Below, in pieces: positions 9,594 through 20,680 of a stretch of 64,000 nucleotides of DNA. Under the pieces are notes generated by a model. The model was not told where the DNA came from. It worked only from the letters and a program-made list of their open reading frames with translations, and searched no databases. The position numbers and the translations under genes are program-made. The stretch's first letter is position 1; the number at the start of each line of letters is the position of its first letter. The DNA lies in NCBI RefSeq assembly GCF_012849555.1, contig NZ_CP051685.1:3596001-3660000 (forward strand). The letters are read 5' to 3'. The DNA is from Massilia forsythiae. GTDB taxonomy: Bacteria; Pseudomonadota; Gammaproteobacteria; Burkholderiales; Burkholderiaceae_D.

Positions 9594-9708
9594 GCTTGCG
9601 TCTCCCGTACTTGAATACAGCCATTTTATGCACAATCGCAGCCACTTCAATGCACTAGAGAAAATATTCAATTGCCCGAGAAAAAATTTATTTATCTTGG
9701 AAATAACA

Positions 9709-9730
9709 AAACCGCTGTAATCGGCGGTTT
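9709..9730 (-). terminator. Possible Rho-independent terminator after the TonB receptor gene
   Basis: AAACCGC and GCGGTTT form a 7-bp stem with an 8-nt loop; on the minus strand it is followed by a T-rich stretch. It lies about 100 nt past the receptor stop codon and upstream of the kinase, so it could insulate the two same-strand genes. Confidence 0.55.
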
Positions 9731-9828
9731 CGATGTCGTTTGCATGGCGGCGCGGCGTTCGACGGCATCGGCGCCGTGCGCCGATACAACAACCGGCGGC
9801 GGCCGGCGCCGACCGCCGCCGGTGCCCA

Positions 9829-11862
9829 TCAGAACTTGGCGCGCACGCCGAACACGAAGTTTCTACCCGGCAGCGGCGAAATTTCCTTGAGCAGCGAGGT
9901 GGACAGGCGGATATCTTCGTTGAGCAGGTTCTTCGCCAGCACGAACCAGGTGAGGTCGGTCTTGTCCAGCTTCTGCGTGTACGACAGGTTGGCGTCGACC
10001 TGGTTGTAGCCCGGCGTGGTGCTGTCCTCGAAGGCCGCCAGGCGTTCCTGGCCGCGTGCGTGGATCCAGCTCAGGCCGGCGCGCCAGTCGGCCTGGCGGT
10101 AGCCGACGCTGGCGCCGATGCGGTCGGCCGGCTGCAGCGGCAGGCTGCCGCCGCGGTCCAGATTGCCGCGCGAGCTGTCGGCGAACAGGCGGCCGTTCCA
10201 GCCCATGCCGACCTGGTTCCAGGTCAGCTCGGCCTCGGCACCCTGGATGTGGGCGTCGGCCTGCTGGAACAGGCGCTGGCGGAATTCGCCGCCCGGGTTG
10301 CCGTCCTCGTCGAAGCTGTTGCCGTTCACCTGGCCGTAGATGAAGTTCGACACGTTGTTGCGGAACAGGTTGGCCTTCCAGCGCAGCAGGCCGCTGGTCT
10401 TTTGCAGCGACAGCTCGACGTTGCGCGAGATTTCCTTGCGCAGGTCCGGATCGCCGACGTCGAAGGTGAGGGTGGCGTCGTGCGGGCCGCCCGAGTACAG
10501 CTCCTCGGTGGCGGGCGCGCGCTGGGCGTAGGACACGGTGGCGCCGGCGGCGTAGTCGCTGGTGAACGGCCACAGCGCGCCGACCGAGCCGGAACCCAGG
10601 TCGAAGCGGCGCTCGATGTTGCCGACCGGCTGGCGCTTGACGTTTTCGTAGCGCGCGCCGGCGTTCACGCGCAGCGGCCCGACCGTGGTTTCCTCGACCA
10701 GGAACAGTGCGGACGAGGTGGAGTGCGTGACCGGCACCGTGTCCGGGCCGCCGCTCGGGCTCAGCGCCGAGAAATGGGTGTTCTCGGTCTGCACGCCGAA
10801 GGTGCCGTGCAGGCCGGCGAGCGGGCGGTGGGTCAGCTCCAGGCGCGATTCGAACGAGCGGTTGGTGAACAGTACCGCCGGTGAGCCGTCTTCTTCCAGC
10901 TCGGCGTGCTTGTAGTCGGTGAAGCCGGCCTTGAAGCGCGCGCTTTCCAGGCCCTCGAGCGGATTCTTCACCAGGCTGTCGAAGTCGTAGCGGTTCTGGC
11001 GCTGGTCGATGCGCGAGCCCTCGTCGGTCGGGATGCCGTACACGTTGGACAGGTGCGAGGCCGAGAAGCCGGCATAGCCCCAGTCGTCGATGTACGAGCC
11101 GCCCAGGCCGATGTTGCGCTCGGCGGTGTCGGAGTGCGGCAGGCGGTCCATCGCGGTGGACGGGTCGTTCAGTACGCGGTTGCCGGGGATCTTGTAGTCG
11201 CCCGTGTCGCGCCAGTTGCCGTCGATGTGCAGGCCGAACTTGCCGACCGAGCCGTCGGCCGAGCCGGACACGTTGCGCGCATTGTCGACCGTGCCGTAGC
11301 GGGTTTCCAGCTGGCCGATCGGCCTGGCTTCCAGCTCGGTCGGGATGCGCTCGTTGACCACGTTGACCAGGCCGCCGATCGCGCCCGAGCCGTACAGCAG
11401 GGCGGCCGGGCCGCGCAGGATCTCGATCTGGCGCGCCACCGCGCCTTCGGAGGCCACCGCGTGGTCGTTCGACAGGCCGGACACGTCGGAGGTGGCCATG
11501 CCGTTTTCCAGCATTTTCACGCGCGAGCCTTCCAGGCCGCGGATGATCGGGCGCGAGGCGCCGGCGCCGAAGGCCGAGGCCGAGACGCCGAGTTCGCCCT
11601 GCAGGGTTTCGCCCAGCGAGCTGCCGACCTTGTCGCGCAGTTCGTCGCCGGCCAGCACCTTGGCCGGCGTCAGGATCTGGTCGCCTTCGCCGTTGCGCAG
11701 CGGGTTGGCGGTAACCACGACCTGCTGGATCTGGCCTTCGCTGACGGTCTGGTTCTGGGGCGCGTCGGCGCTAGCATCGGCGGGGGCGGATGCGGCGGCG
11801 AACAGGGCAGGGTGGAAGGCGAGCAGGATCGCGCTGGACAGCAGCGTACGTTGAATCTTCAT
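9829..11862 (-). CDS. TonB-dependent outer-membrane receptor (ZnuD-like group, substrate unproven)
   Basis: A 677-residue protein. A signal peptide ending near AFHPALFAAA is followed by a TonB-box-like segment (QQVVVTANP). The plug domain (about 55-165) has RPIIRGLEGSRVKMLENG and RQIEILRGPAALLYGSGAIGGLVNVV. A 22-strand-type beta-barrel ends in the terminal Phe of FGVRAKF, the outer-membrane insertion signal. It imports a ligand across the outer membrane using TonB energy. The plug resembles zinc receptors of the ZnuD group, but no His-rich loop is seen, so metal specificity is an inference. The start at 11862 has a GAGG upstream; longer frames run into the preceding gene. The small exported protein upstream is probably co-transcribed. 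Confidence 0.88.
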   Translation of the reverse strand: MKIQRTLLSSAILLAFHPALFAAASAPADASADAPQNQTVSEGQIQQVVVTANPLRNGEGDQILTPAKVLAGDELRDKVGSSLGETLQGELGVSASAFGAGASRPIIRGLEGSRVKMLENGMATSDVSGLSNDHAVASEGAVARQIEILRGPAALLYGSGAIGGLVNVVNERIPTELEARPIGQLETRYGTVDNARNVSGSADGSVGKFGLHIDGNWRDTGDYKIPGNRVLNDPSTAMDRLPHSDTAERNIGLGGSYIDDWGYAGFSASHLSNVYGIPTDEGSRIDQRQNRYDFDSLVKNPLEGLESARFKAGFTDYKHAELEEDGSPAVLFTNRSFESRLELTHRPLAGLHGTFGVQTENTHFSALSPSGGPDTVPVTHSTSSALFLVEETTVGPLRVNAGARYENVKRQPVGNIERRFDLGSGSVGALWPFTSDYAAGATVSYAQRAPATEELYSGGPHDATLTFDVGDPDLRKEISRNVELSLQKTSGLLRWKANLFRNNVSNFIYGQVNGNSFDEDGNPGGEFRQRLFQQADAHIQGAEAELTWNQVGMGWNGRLFADSSRGNLDRGGSLPLQPADRIGASVGYRQADWRAGLSWIHARGQERLAAFEDSTTPGYNQVDANLSYTQKLDKTDLTWFVLAKNLLNEDIRLSTSLLKEISPLPGRNFVFGVRAKF

Positions 11863-11963
11863 GGTGTAAAACCTCGGGCAAATGATAACGGTCCGGCCGC
11901 GCCGCGCGATGTGGTTGGGCGCAGCGGCGGTCGGGCAAAGCGGGTGGATTGCAGTGCGGGTTA

Positions 11964-12308
11964 TCAGGCCAGGGGCGGGGCGCGCGACTGGAAGACGCAG
12001 TCGGTCAGCAGGCAGATGCCGGGCGTGGCCGGCAGGCTGGGGATGGCATAGGCCAGTTCGGCGGGGATGAAGCGGCGGATGCCGGCCGGCAGCGCGAACG
12101 CCACCTGGGCGCTGGCGGCGCACTGGCCGCACAGGTCGTGCAGGCCGGGCTTCTGCGGCTTGCCGCCGCCGTCTTCGCCTGCCGGCGCGCCGGCCTGCGC
12201 CAGCGCTTCGCGCACCTCGTTCCAGTGCGTATAGCCGTGGCCGAGCGACAGCTGCTGCGAGACGAGCAGCAGCAGCGACAGCAATACATGGACCAGGCTA
12301 CGCGGCAT
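11964..12308 (-). CDS. Small exported Cys-containing protein upstream of the TonB receptor (DUF2946-like)
   Basis: A 114-residue protein with an N-terminal hydrophobic signal or anchor (LVHVLLSLLLLVSQQLSLG). A HDLCGQCAASAQ segment (CxxC) and a C-terminal QSRAPPLA follow. A His/Cys-containing small protein ending in R(A/G)PP next to a TonB receptor is the usual picture for DUF2946-type proteins, which often sit in metal-uptake or metal-response loci; I could not confirm the family. It is in line with and 101 bp upstream of the receptor gene, so a metal-responsive pair is plausible. Function unknown. Confidence 0.65.
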   Translation of the reverse strand: MPRSLVHVLLSLLLLVSQQLSLGHGYTHWNEVREALAQAGAPAGEDGGGKPQKPGLHDLCGQCAASAQVAFALPAGIRRFIPAELAYAIPSLPATPGICLLTDCVFQSRAPPLA

Positions 12309-12386
12309 GCGGGAACGGGATTCGGGGCTGGAGGTGCGACACGGCGCCCATTCTAAGCGCGTTGCGGCGATTCTGACAACGGCGCG

Positions 12387-12414
12387 AAAAAAAACCGGCC
12401 ATGAGGCCGGTTTT
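12387..12414 (-). terminator. Rho-independent terminator after the BI-1 family gene
   Basis: AAAACCGGCC and GGCCGGTTTT pair perfectly over 10 bp with an ATGA loop. On the minus strand the T-rich side of the stem runs into a longer T tract. It sits 18 bp beyond the stop of the membrane-protein gene. Confidence 0.88.
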
Positions 12415-12432
12415 CGTGAAACGCTGCACCGA

Positions 12433-13116
12433 TCAATCGCGGTTGCCGAAACCGATGCCCAGCAACTGCAGCAGGCTGGTGAAGACGTTGTAGATGTCCA
12501 GGTAGATCGACAGCGTGGCGGTGATGTAGTTGGTCTCGCCGCCGTTGACGATGCGCTGCACGTCGAACAGGATGAAGGCCGAGAAGATACCCATCGCCAT
12601 CACCGACACCACCAGGGTCAGGGCGGTCAGGTGCAGGAAGATGTTGGCGACGCTGGCCAGGATCAGCACGATCACGCCGGCGAACAGCCAGCTGCCCATG
12701 CCGGAGAAATCGCGCTTGGTGACGGTGGCGACGGTGGCCATGGTGGCGAACACGATCGCGGTACCGCCGAAGGCCAGCATGATCAGGCCGCCGCCGTTCG
12801 AGAAGCCGAGCGTGTAGCGCAGGAGCGGCGTCAGCATCAGGCCCATGAAAAAGGTGAAACCGAGCAGCATCGGCACGCCGAGCGCCGAATCCTTGGTCTT
12901 CTGGATGCCGAAGATGAAACCGAAGGCGATGGCGAAGAACACCAGCATGCCGATGCCGCCGCTCAGCATCGGCAGCGCGGTGGTCACGCCGATGTAGGCG
13001 CCCAGCACGGTCGGGATCATCGACAGCGCAAGCAGCCAGTAGGTGTTGCGCAGGACGCGGTTGCGCGACGCCTGGCCGGCGCCGACGTCGTAGGTTTTTT
13101 GCAGGCTCGGGATCAT
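12433..13116 (-). CDS. Bax inhibitor-1/YccA family inner-membrane protein
   Basis: A 227-residue protein with seven hydrophobic segments, typical of the BI-1/YccA/YbhL family. E. coli members modulate FtsH proteolysis or act as pH-sensitive calcium leaks; the role here is not known. Conserved features include the N-terminal RNRVLRNTYWLLALSM, the central FIFGIQ segment and the C-terminal SIYLDIYNVFTSLLQLLG, whose Asp residue lies in the family's pH-sensor region. The ATG at 13116 is preceded by GGAGG, so the 61-codon upstream extension is rejected. Monocistronic with its own terminator. Confidence 0.92.
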   Translation of the reverse strand: MIPSLQKTYDVGAGQASRNRVLRNTYWLLALSMIPTVLGAYIGVTTALPMLSGGIGMLVFFAIAFGFIFGIQKTKDSALGVPMLLGFTFFMGLMLTPLLRYTLGFSNGGGLIMLAFGGTAIVFATMATVATVTKRDFSGMGSWLFAGVIVLILASVANIFLHLTALTLVVSVMAMGIFSAFILFDVQRIVNGGETNYITATLSIYLDIYNVFTSLLQLLGIGFGNRD

Positions 13117-13414
13117 GTTGCCTCCGTTGGATTGAATGACTGTTGCTGTTGCAGCCCATGTGGGGATGGACCGATCGATTGCCAGCTTACCGTGTAAAGA
13201 CTGCGGCAGGCTTAGGATTGGTTTAAATTGGCGACCATCCCCGCAGGCCCATACGGTATGTACGCCGCCACTGTAACACTTCGACGCAAAGCGGGCCAAT
13301 ATCGGCCATGCGGAGGAGTTAGAATCTACGGCAATGGCTTCTTATGCTAGAATTGAAGGTTAGTCGGGTTCTTACCTTCTCGATTTAAACCTTTCTTTTC
13401 ATTGGAGTTTTTAC

Positions 13415-13840
13415 ATGGCAATCGAACGCACCCTGTCGATCATCAAACCAGACGCAGTCGCAAAAAACGTGATCGGTCAAATCTACAGCCGCTTTGAAGG
13501 CGCCGGCCTGAAGGTCGTGGCCGCCCGCATGGCCCAGCTGTCGCGCGCCGAAGCCGAAGGCTTTTACGCCGTCCACAAGGAGCGTCCGTTCTTCGGCGCC
13601 CTGGTCGACTTCATGGTCTCGGGTCCGGTCATGATCCAGGTGCTGGAAGGCGAAGGCGCGATTGCCAAGAACCGCGAACTGATGGGCGCCACCGATCCGA
13701 AGAAGGCCGACGCCGGCACCATCCGCGCCGATTTCGCCGACTCGATCGACGCCAACGCCGTGCATGGTTCGGACGCCGCCGAGACCGCCGCCGTGGAAAT
13801 CGCCTACTATTTCCCGGCACTGAACGTCTACTCGCGTTGA
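13415..13840 (+). CDS. ndk: Nucleoside diphosphate kinase
   Basis: Ndk transfers the gamma phosphate of ATP to nucleoside diphosphates. The 141-residue length is exactly the family size. It starts [18 protein letters not shown], has [17 protein letters not shown], and carries the catalytic histidine in [12 protein letters not shown] (about residue 117). TTGGAG precedes the ATG by 8 nt. It opens the long co-directional block; the same ndk-rlmN-pilW order is widespread in betaproteobacteria. Confidence 0.98.
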   Translation: MAIERTLSIIKPDAVAKNVIGQIYSRFEGAGLKVVAARMAQLSRAEAEGFYAVHKERPFFGALVDFMVSGPVMIQVLEGEGAIAKNRELMGATDPKKADAGTIRADFADSIDANAVHGSDAAETAAVEIAYYFPALNVYSR

Positions 13841-13856
13841 TCCGCAGCTGCGGCGC

Positions 13857-13875
13857 GGCGGACGGATCGTCCGCC
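13857..13875 (+). terminator. GC-rich hairpin after ndk
   Basis: GGCGGACG and CGTCCGCC pair around a GAT loop, 17 bp after the ndk stop. There is no T tract, so it may be an attenuating or 3'-protecting hairpin rather than a full terminator. Confidence 0.4.
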
Positions 13876-13974
13876 GGCGCCCGGCTGCGCATGTTGTAGC
13901 CGCCCGCCGACGGCCTGCCACTGACTGGCCGGCTGCCCGCGGGCGGGATTATTTTGGTAAATACAGGAATCGAT

Positions 13975-15143
<1,169 letters not shown>

Positions 15144-15144
<1 letters not shown>

Positions 15145-15974
15145 TGGCTGCGCCGGCCGGACGCAGTGCCCGCACCGCAGCGCTGCTCGCGATCTCGCTC
15201 GCGGCGACGCTGCTGCCGGGCTGCGCCGGCACGCAGGGCGGGTACGGCGGCGCGCCGCGCGAATTGCGCACCGCGTCCGACCAGACCGCGGCCGAGAAGC
15301 GCGCCCAGATCCGACTGCAGCTGGCGGTCGGCTACTACCAGGACCGCAAGTACGCCATCGCGCTGGACGAGGTCAAGCAGGCCATCGCCGCCGATCCGGA
15401 CTATGCCGACGCCTACGGCTTCCGCGCCCTGATCTATACCGCCATGGGCGAGAACGCCCTGGCCGACGAGAACTACCGGCACGCGCTGCGCCTGGCGCCG
15501 CGCAATCCGGACTTGTCCAACAACTACGGGCTGTTCCTGTGCGAGGCCGGCGGCAAGCCGGCCGAAGCCATGGGCCATTTCGAGGCCGCGCTGAAGAATC
15601 CGGCCTACGGTTCGCCGGTAAAGGCCCTGGTCAATGCCGGCAACTGCAGCCTGAAGATGAAGAATACCGACGCGGCCGAGCGCTACCTGCTCGATGCGCT
15701 GCGTTACGATCCGGCGCTGCCGGCCGTGAGCAGCGGCCTGGCGCGGGTCTACTTCGAGCGGCGCGACGACAACCGCGCCGGGTTTTTCATCAACCGCTTG
15801 ACCGAGACGGCGAAACTCGAGACGCTGTCGGCCGACGTGTTGTGGCTGGCCATCCGGGTCGAGCACAGGCTCGGCGACCGGTCCATGGAAGCATCGCTGG
15901 CGGCGCAGCTGCGCAAGCGCTTCCCAGGCTCGCCGGAATACGCGGCGTTCGAGCGCGGTGCCTTTAATGAGTGA
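15144..15974 (+). CDS. pilW: Type IV pilus biogenesis TPR lipoprotein PilW/PilF
   Basis: The outer-membrane pilotin that helps PilQ secretin assemble. It has 276 residues, with a signal peptide and lipobox LLPGC. About five to six TPR-like repeats follow (for example QLAVGYYQDRKYAIALDEVKQA, AYGFRALIYTAMGENALADENYRHAL, NNYGLFLCEAG). The NNYG.FLC..G signature is typical of PilW. It starts at the ATG overlapping the rlmN stop and its own end overlaps the next gene by 8 bp. No other pilus gene is in the window; this isolated location between rlmN and rodZ is normal for the group. Confidence 0.93.
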
Positions 15975-17058
15975 GACGACAACAATGAGTTCCGAGCGTG
16001 CAGAACAGCCGGCGGCGCCCGACAACCGCCACGCCATTCCCGGCAAGACCCTGGCGGCCCAGCGCGAAGCGATGGGGTGGAGCGTGGAACAGGTCGCCGA
16101 CCAGCTGAAGCTGGCGGTGCGCCAGGTGGTGGCGCTGGAGGCGGGCGACTATGCCGCGCTGCCCAGCCCGGCGGTGACGCGCGGCTTCGTGCGCGCCTAC
16201 GCCAAGCTGATGAAGCTGGACCCGGCGCCGCTGGTGGCGCAGATCGAGATGGACACGCCGCCGGTCCCGAGCGGCAACACCGCCGCTGCGGCCGCCGCGC
16301 GCCGTCCGAGTCCGACGTCGTTTTCGGAAGCCAAGTTCCCGCTGCATAACAAGCGCAGCAAGCTGCCGCTGGCCTGGATCGGCGGCGCCGTCGCCGTGGT
16401 GGCCGCCGCCGCCGCGGCATGGCACTTCGGCCTGCTGCCGACCGGCCAGCACGGCGACGCCGCGGCGACATCGACGAGCGTGACCACGCCGGCCGGCGCC
16501 GCCGCGGAGGGCGCGCACGGCAGCACGGTCGAGACGCTGCAGAATCCGTCGGTGCCGCTGATCTCGGTGCCGGCGCCGAACGCGGCCTCCGCATCGACGA
16601 CGGCCGCGCCGGGCGTCGCCACGCCGGGCGTCGCTACGCCGGGCGCAGCCGCCGGCGGCGCCGTGGTCAACGTGCCCGCCACCACCGCCACGGGCGCGCC
16701 GCCCGCCGCCGTGCCAGCCGCGGCGGCGACGCCCGCGAACGTCGCCAATGCCGCCGCAACCCCGGCCGCCGGTAGCGGCGTGGCGACGCCCGGCGTGGCG
16801 ACGCCCGGCGTAGCGACGCCCGGCGCGCTCGTGCTGAACGTGCGCCAGGATTCGTGGATCGAGGTCAGGCCGGGCAAGGGCGGCGCGCCGCTGATCTCGC
16901 GCCTGGTCAAGGCCGGCAGCACCGAGACCGTGAATGTCAGCGGCCCGGTGCGCGTCACCGTCGGCAATCCGGGCGGCGTCTCGGTCACCCTGCGCGGCGC
17001 CCCGGTGGCGCTGCCGCCGGTGCCGGGCAAGACCCTGGCGCGCGTGAACCTGGAATGA
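15967..17058 (+). CDS. rodZ: RodZ-like cytoskeletal adaptor with HTH and DUF4115 domains
   Basis: RodZ links MreB to the cell-wall elongation machinery. The 363-residue protein starts within the end of pilW (ATGAGTGAG). It has a cytoplasmic helix-turn-helix_25 domain (about 22-90: [34 protein letters not shown]) and one transmembrane helix (about 135-155, [22 protein letters not shown]). A long Ala/Pro/Thr-rich periplasmic linker leads to a C-terminal DUF4115 beta domain (about 285-360, [22 protein letters not shown]). The linker contains pentapeptide GVATP units in tandem, two then three. Start may alternatively be the ATG six codons later. Confidence 0.9.
   Translation: MSETTTMSSERAEQPAAPDNRHAIPGKTLAAQREAMGWSVEQVADQLKLAVRQVVALEAGDYAALPSPAVTRGFVRAYAKLMKLDPAPLVAQIEMDTPPVPSGNTAAAAAARRPSPTSFSEAKFPLHNKRSKLPLAWIGGAVAVVAAAAAAWHFGLLPTGQHGDAAATSTSVTTPAGAAAEGAHGSTVETLQNPSVPLISVPAPNAASASTTAAPGVATPGVATPGAAAGGAVVNVPATTATGAPPAAVPAAAATPANVANAAATPAAGSGVATPGVATPGVATPGALVLNVRQDSWIEVRPGKGGAPLISRLVKAGSTETVNVSGPVRVTVGNPGGVSVTLRGAPVALPPVPGKTLARVNLE
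16612..16821 (+). repeat. Two clusters of 15-bp GVATP-coding tandem repeats in rodZ
   Basis: Units coding Gly-Val-Ala-Thr-Pro occur twice at 16612-16641 and three times at 16777-16821. The second cluster is almost perfect at DNA level (GGCGTGGCGACGCCC with a single changed base in the third unit). They lie in the periplasmic linker. Confidence 0.9.
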
Positions 17059-17071
17059 AGCACAACGTACC

Positions 17072-18451
17072 ATGACCAACCCAATGTCCTCTCCAATGAC
17101 GAACACGCCCGACGCGCCGGAGGCGGTGCGCATGCTAGATGCCGCCCCGGATACGCCGGACACCGTGCCGCCCGACGCGGCGCCGGCCGGCCCGTCGCCG
17201 ATCCCTTCCGGTCCGCTGGGCCGGCGCGCCAGCCGCGGCGTGCTGGTCAGCCACGGCGCGCGCCAGGTGCGCATCGGCGGCGACGCCCCGGTGGTGGTGC
17301 AGTCGATGACCAATACCGACACCGCCGACGCCATCGGCACCGCGATCCAGGTGAAGGAACTGGCGCGCGCCGGTTCCGAGATCGTCCGCATCACCGTCGA
17401 CACGCCGGCGGCGGCGGCGGCGGTGCCGGCGATCCGCGAGCAGCTCGACCGCATGGGCGTGGACGTGCCGCTGGTCGGCGACTTCCACTACAACGGCCAC
17501 CTGCTGCTGCGCGACTATCCGGAATGCGCGCAGGCGCTGTCGAAGTACCGCATCAATCCGGGCAACGTCGGCAAGGGCGCCAAGCGCGACAGCCAGTTCG
17601 CCCAGATGATCGAGATCGCGATCCGCAACGACAAGCCGGTGCGCATCGGCGTCAACTGGGGCAGCCTGGACCAGGCGCTGCTGGCGCGCATCATGGACGA
17701 GAACGCCGCGCGCGCGCAGCCGTGGAGCGCCCAGGCGGTGATGTACGAAGCCTTGATCACCTCGGCCATCGAGAACGCCCAGCGCGCCGAGGAAATCGGC
17801 ATGCGCCGCGACCAGATCGTCCTGTCGTGCAAGGTCTCCGGCGTGCAGGACCTGATCGCGGTGTACCGCGAGCTGGCCCGGCGCTGCGACTATGCGCTGC
17901 ACCTGGGCCTGACCGAGGCCGGCATGGGCAGCAAGGGCATCGTGGCCTCGACCGCCGCCCTGTCCGTGCTGCTGCAGGAAGGCATCGGCGACACCATCCG
18001 CATCTCGCTGACGCCGGAGCCGGGCGGCGACCGCACGCGCGAAGTCGTGGTCGGCCAGGAAATCCTGCAGACCATGGGCCTGCGCAAGTTCACGCCGATG
18101 GTGATCGCCTGCCCGGGCTGCGGGCGCACCACGTCGACCGTGTTCCAGGAGCTGGCGGACAACATCCAGACCTTCCTGCGCGAGCAGATGCCGGAATGGA
18201 AGAAGACCTACCCGGGCGTGGAAGCGATGAACGTGGCCGTGATGGGCTGCATCGTCAACGGTCCGGGCGAATCGAAGCACGCGAATATCGGCATCAGCCT
18301 GCCCGGCACCGGCGAATCGCCGGCGGCCCCGGTCTTTGTGGATGGCGAAAAGGTCGCTACACTGCGCGGTGAGCGCATCGTCGACGAGTTCCAGGCGATC
18401 GTGCTGGAATACGTGAAGAAAAATTACGGTCGAGAGACCGCGAATAGCTAG
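17072..18451 (+). CDS. ispG: 4-hydroxy-3-methylbut-2-en-1-yl diphosphate synthase IspG (GcpE)
   Basis: Fe-S enzyme of the MEP isoprenoid pathway that converts the cyclic diphosphate MEcPP to HMBPP. It has 459 residues, the bacterial single-domain form plus an N-terminal extension of about 55 residues rich in Pro/Ala. The core starts [20 protein letters not shown]. Cluster cysteines are in [17 protein letters not shown] and [19 protein letters not shown]. ATGs at 17072, 17084 and 17099 ([11 protein letters not shown]) all fit; the true start may be any of them. It lies 13 bp after rodZ in the same operon. Confidence 0.96.
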   Translation: MTNPMSSPMTNTPDAPEAVRMLDAAPDTPDTVPPDAAPAGPSPIPSGPLGRRASRGVLVSHGARQVRIGGDAPVVVQSMTNTDTADAIGTAIQVKELARAGSEIVRITVDTPAAAAAVPAIREQLDRMGVDVPLVGDFHYNGHLLLRDYPECAQALSKYRINPGNVGKGAKRDSQFAQMIEIAIRNDKPVRIGVNWGSLDQALLARIMDENAARAQPWSAQAVMYEALITSAIENAQRAEEIGMRRDQIVLSCKVSGVQDLIAVYRELARRCDYALHLGLTEAGMGSKGIVASTAALSVLLQEGIGDTIRISLTPEPGGDRTREVVVGQEILQTMGLRKFTPMVIACPGCGRTTSTVFQELADNIQTFLREQMPEWKKTYPGVEAMNVAVMGCIVNGPGESKHANIGISLPGTGESPAAPVFVDGEKVATLRGERIVDEFQAIVLEYVKKNYGRETANS

Positions 18452-18545
18452 CGTCGTCCCCGCGCAGGCGGGGACCCATGCCGAGTTGGCCGAAGATGCT
18501 CCGTATGGGTTCCCGCCAAGGCGACCGGCCAGGGCGGGAACGACG
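18451..18545. repeat. REP-like palindromic repeat pair, family 1 (copy c)
   Basis: CCCCGCGCAGGCGGGGACC at 18457-18475 with an inverted, expanded partner ending GGGCGGGAACGACG near 18545. It fills the whole gap between ispG and hisS and could form a large transcript hairpin inside the operon. Confidence 0.8.
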
Positions 18546-18561
18546 CCGAGGAAGAAATAGA

Positions 18562-19926
18562 ATGTCCGAGAAAAAAGAAAAAATCAGCGCCATCAAAGGC
18601 ATGAACGACATCCTCCCGGCCGACGCGCCGCTGTGGGAACTGTTCGAAAACACCGCCGAGTCGGTCTTGAAAAGCTACGGCTACCAGAAGATCGTCACCC
18701 CGATCGTCGAGGAAACCGGCCTGTTCGCGCGCGCCATCGGCGCCGTCACCGACATCGTCGAGAAGGAAATGTATTCGTTCACCGACGCGATGAACGGCGA
18801 CCTGCTGACGCTGCGTCCGGAAGGCACCGCCGGCGTGGTGCGCGCCGTGGTCGAGCACAACATGGCCTACGACGGTCCCAAGCGCCTGTGGTACAAGGGC
18901 CCGATGTTCCGCCACGAGCGTCCGCAGCGCGGCCGCTACCGCCAGTTCTTCCAGTTCGGCGCGGAAGCGATCGGCTTTTCCGGCCCGGACATCGACGCCG
19001 AGCTGATCATGCTGTGCCGCCGCCTGTGGGACGACATCGGCCTCGACGAGATCCGCCTGGAACTGAATTCGATCGGCAATGCCGACGAGCGCCAGCGCCA
19101 CCGCGCCGACCTGATCGCCTATTTCGAAGCCAACATCGACGTGCTGGACGCCGAGGCCAAGCGCCGCCTGCACGCCAATCCGCTGCGCATCCTGGACACC
19201 AAGAATCCGGCGATGCAGGATCTGGTCAACGCCGCGCCGCAGCTGCTGTCCTACCTGGGCGAGGAGTCGCTGGCGCACTTCGAGGGTCTCAAGAAAATCC
19301 TCGACGCCGCCAACGTCCAGTACACGGTCAACCCGCGCCTGGTGCGCGGCCTGGACTACTACAACCGCACCGTGTTCGAGTGGGTCACCGACGCCCTCGG
19401 CGCCCAGGGCACCGTGTGCGCGGGCGGCCGCTACGATCCGCTGATCGAGACCTTCGGCGGCAAGCCGACCCCGGGCATCGGCTTCGCCATGGGCATCGAA
19501 CGCCTGATCGAGCTGATGAAGGCGCAGGGCGAACCGGCCGCGCCGGGCCAGTGCGACGTCTACATGGTGCACCAGGGCGATGAGGCGCGCATGAAGGCCT
19601 TCATCCTGGCCGAGCGCATCCGCGACGCCGGCCTGGACGTGGTGCTGCACTGCGCCACCCCGGCTGGCGCCGGCAGCTTCAAGAGCCAGATGAAAAAGGC
19701 GGACGCCTCGGGCGCCGCCTTCGCCGTGATCATCGGCGAGGACGAGGTCGCCAAGGACGAGGTCGCGGTCAAGTCGCTGCGCGCCGCGCAGGGCGAAAAC
19801 GCGCAGCAGGCCACCGTCGCCTTCGGCGCCGCGGTCGACTACCTGGTCGACCAGATCGTCGGCGGCGGTGGCGAGCACGACTGCGGCCCCGATTGCGACG
19901 ACCACCATCACGTGCACCGCCCGTAA
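18562..19926 (+). CDS. hisS: Histidyl-tRNA synthetase
   Basis: A class II aminoacyl-tRNA synthetase of 454 residues. Motif 1 region: [15 protein letters not shown]. Motif 2: [23 protein letters not shown]. Histidine-binding motifs: [15 protein letters not shown] and AGGRYDPL. Motif 3: [13 protein letters not shown]-terminal anticodon-binding domain follows from about 335. The last 21 residues form an unusual Gly-then-His/Cys/Asp tail ([17 protein letters not shown]). GAGGAAGAA precedes the ATG; an upstream frame through the repeat is rejected. Start of the hisS-yfgM-bamB-der sub-cluster. Confidence 0.97.
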   Translation: MSEKKEKISAIKGMNDILPADAPLWELFENTAESVLKSYGYQKIVTPIVEETGLFARAIGAVTDIVEKEMYSFTDAMNGDLLTLRPEGTAGVVRAVVEHNMAYDGPKRLWYKGPMFRHERPQRGRYRQFFQFGAEAIGFSGPDIDAELIMLCRRLWDDIGLDEIRLELNSIGNADERQRHRADLIAYFEANIDVLDAEAKRRLHANPLRILDTKNPAMQDLVNAAPQLLSYLGEESLAHFEGLKKILDAANVQYTVNPRLVRGLDYYNRTVFEWVTDALGAQGTVCAGGRYDPLIETFGGKPTPGIGFAMGIERLIELMKAQGEPAAPGQCDVYMVHQGDEARMKAFILAERIRDAGLDVVLHCATPAGAGSFKSQMKKADASGAAFAVIIGEDEVAKDEVAVKSLRAAQGENAQQATVAFGAAVDYLVDQIVGGGGEHDCGPDCDDHHHVHRP

Positions 19927-19965
19927 TCCCAACCATCCGATCCACCGATAACTTACAACACGTCC

Positions 19966-20637
19966 ATGGCATACGATCTCGAAGAACAGGAACAGATAGC
20001 CAATTTCAAGGCTTTCTGGAACCGTTTCGGCAACCTGATCAGCTGGGTGCTGATCCTGGCCTGCGGCGCTTATGCCGCCTACAATTTCTGGAACTCGCAC
20101 GAACGCGACCTGTCGCGCGAAGCGTCCAACCGCTACGTGCTGCTGACCGAGGCGCTCGACGCCAAGGACAACGCCAAGGTGCAGCGCATCGCCGGCGAAG
20201 TCGAGAAGGGATATGGCCGCAGCGCCTATGCCCCGATGGCGGCGCTGGCCGCCGCCAAGTCGGCCTTCGACGCCAACGACCTGAAGACCGCCAAGGCGCA
20301 GCTGCAGTGGGCGATCGACCACGGCAACGACGAGTACAAGTCGGTGGCGCGCCTGCGCCTGTCCGGCGTGCTGCTCGACGAAAAAGCCTACGACGGCGCG
20401 CTGGCCGCGCTGAACGGCGACTTCCTGCCGCAGTTCGCCGCCGAGGTGGCCGACCGCAGGGGCGACGTGCTGGTGGCGCAGAACAAGCTGGCGGACGCGC
20501 GCACCGCCTACCAGAACGCGCTCGACAAGATGGGCAAACAGCATCCTGGCCGCCAGATCGTGCAGGTCAAGCTGGACGCCATCGGCGGCGCGCCGGTGAA
20601 TCCGGCCGTGACCGTGACGCAGAAAGCCGCCGCGTAA
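19966..20637 (+). CDS. yfgM: YfgM family membrane-anchored TPR protein
   Basis: A 223-residue protein with a short cytoplasmic N-terminus (MAYDLEEQEQIANFKAFWNRFG), one membrane helix (about 25-43, LISWVLILACGAYAAYNFW) and a periplasmic TPR domain. YfgM binds the SecYEG translocon and works with periplasmic chaperones such as PpiD. Position between hisS and bamB is diagnostic for the family. The start is 39 bp after hisS. Confidence 0.93.
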   Translation: MAYDLEEQEQIANFKAFWNRFGNLISWVLILACGAYAAYNFWNSHERDLSREASNRYVLLTEALDAKDNAKVQRIAGEVEKGYGRSAYAPMAALAAAKSAFDANDLKTAKAQLQWAIDHGNDEYKSVARLRLSGVLLDEKAYDGALAALNGDFLPQFAAEVADRRGDVLVAQNKLADARTAYQNALDKMGKQHPGRQIVQVKLDAIGGAPVNPAVTVTQKAAA

Positions 20638-20680
20638 TCGTCGAGCGTTACGTAATTTGTCGGTCGCAGCATAACCACCG

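Noticed and set aside
11863..11963. Zur or Fur box upstream of the TonB receptor
   Set aside because: Only two distant 7-mers are inverted; no contiguous palindrome of the right size is visible.
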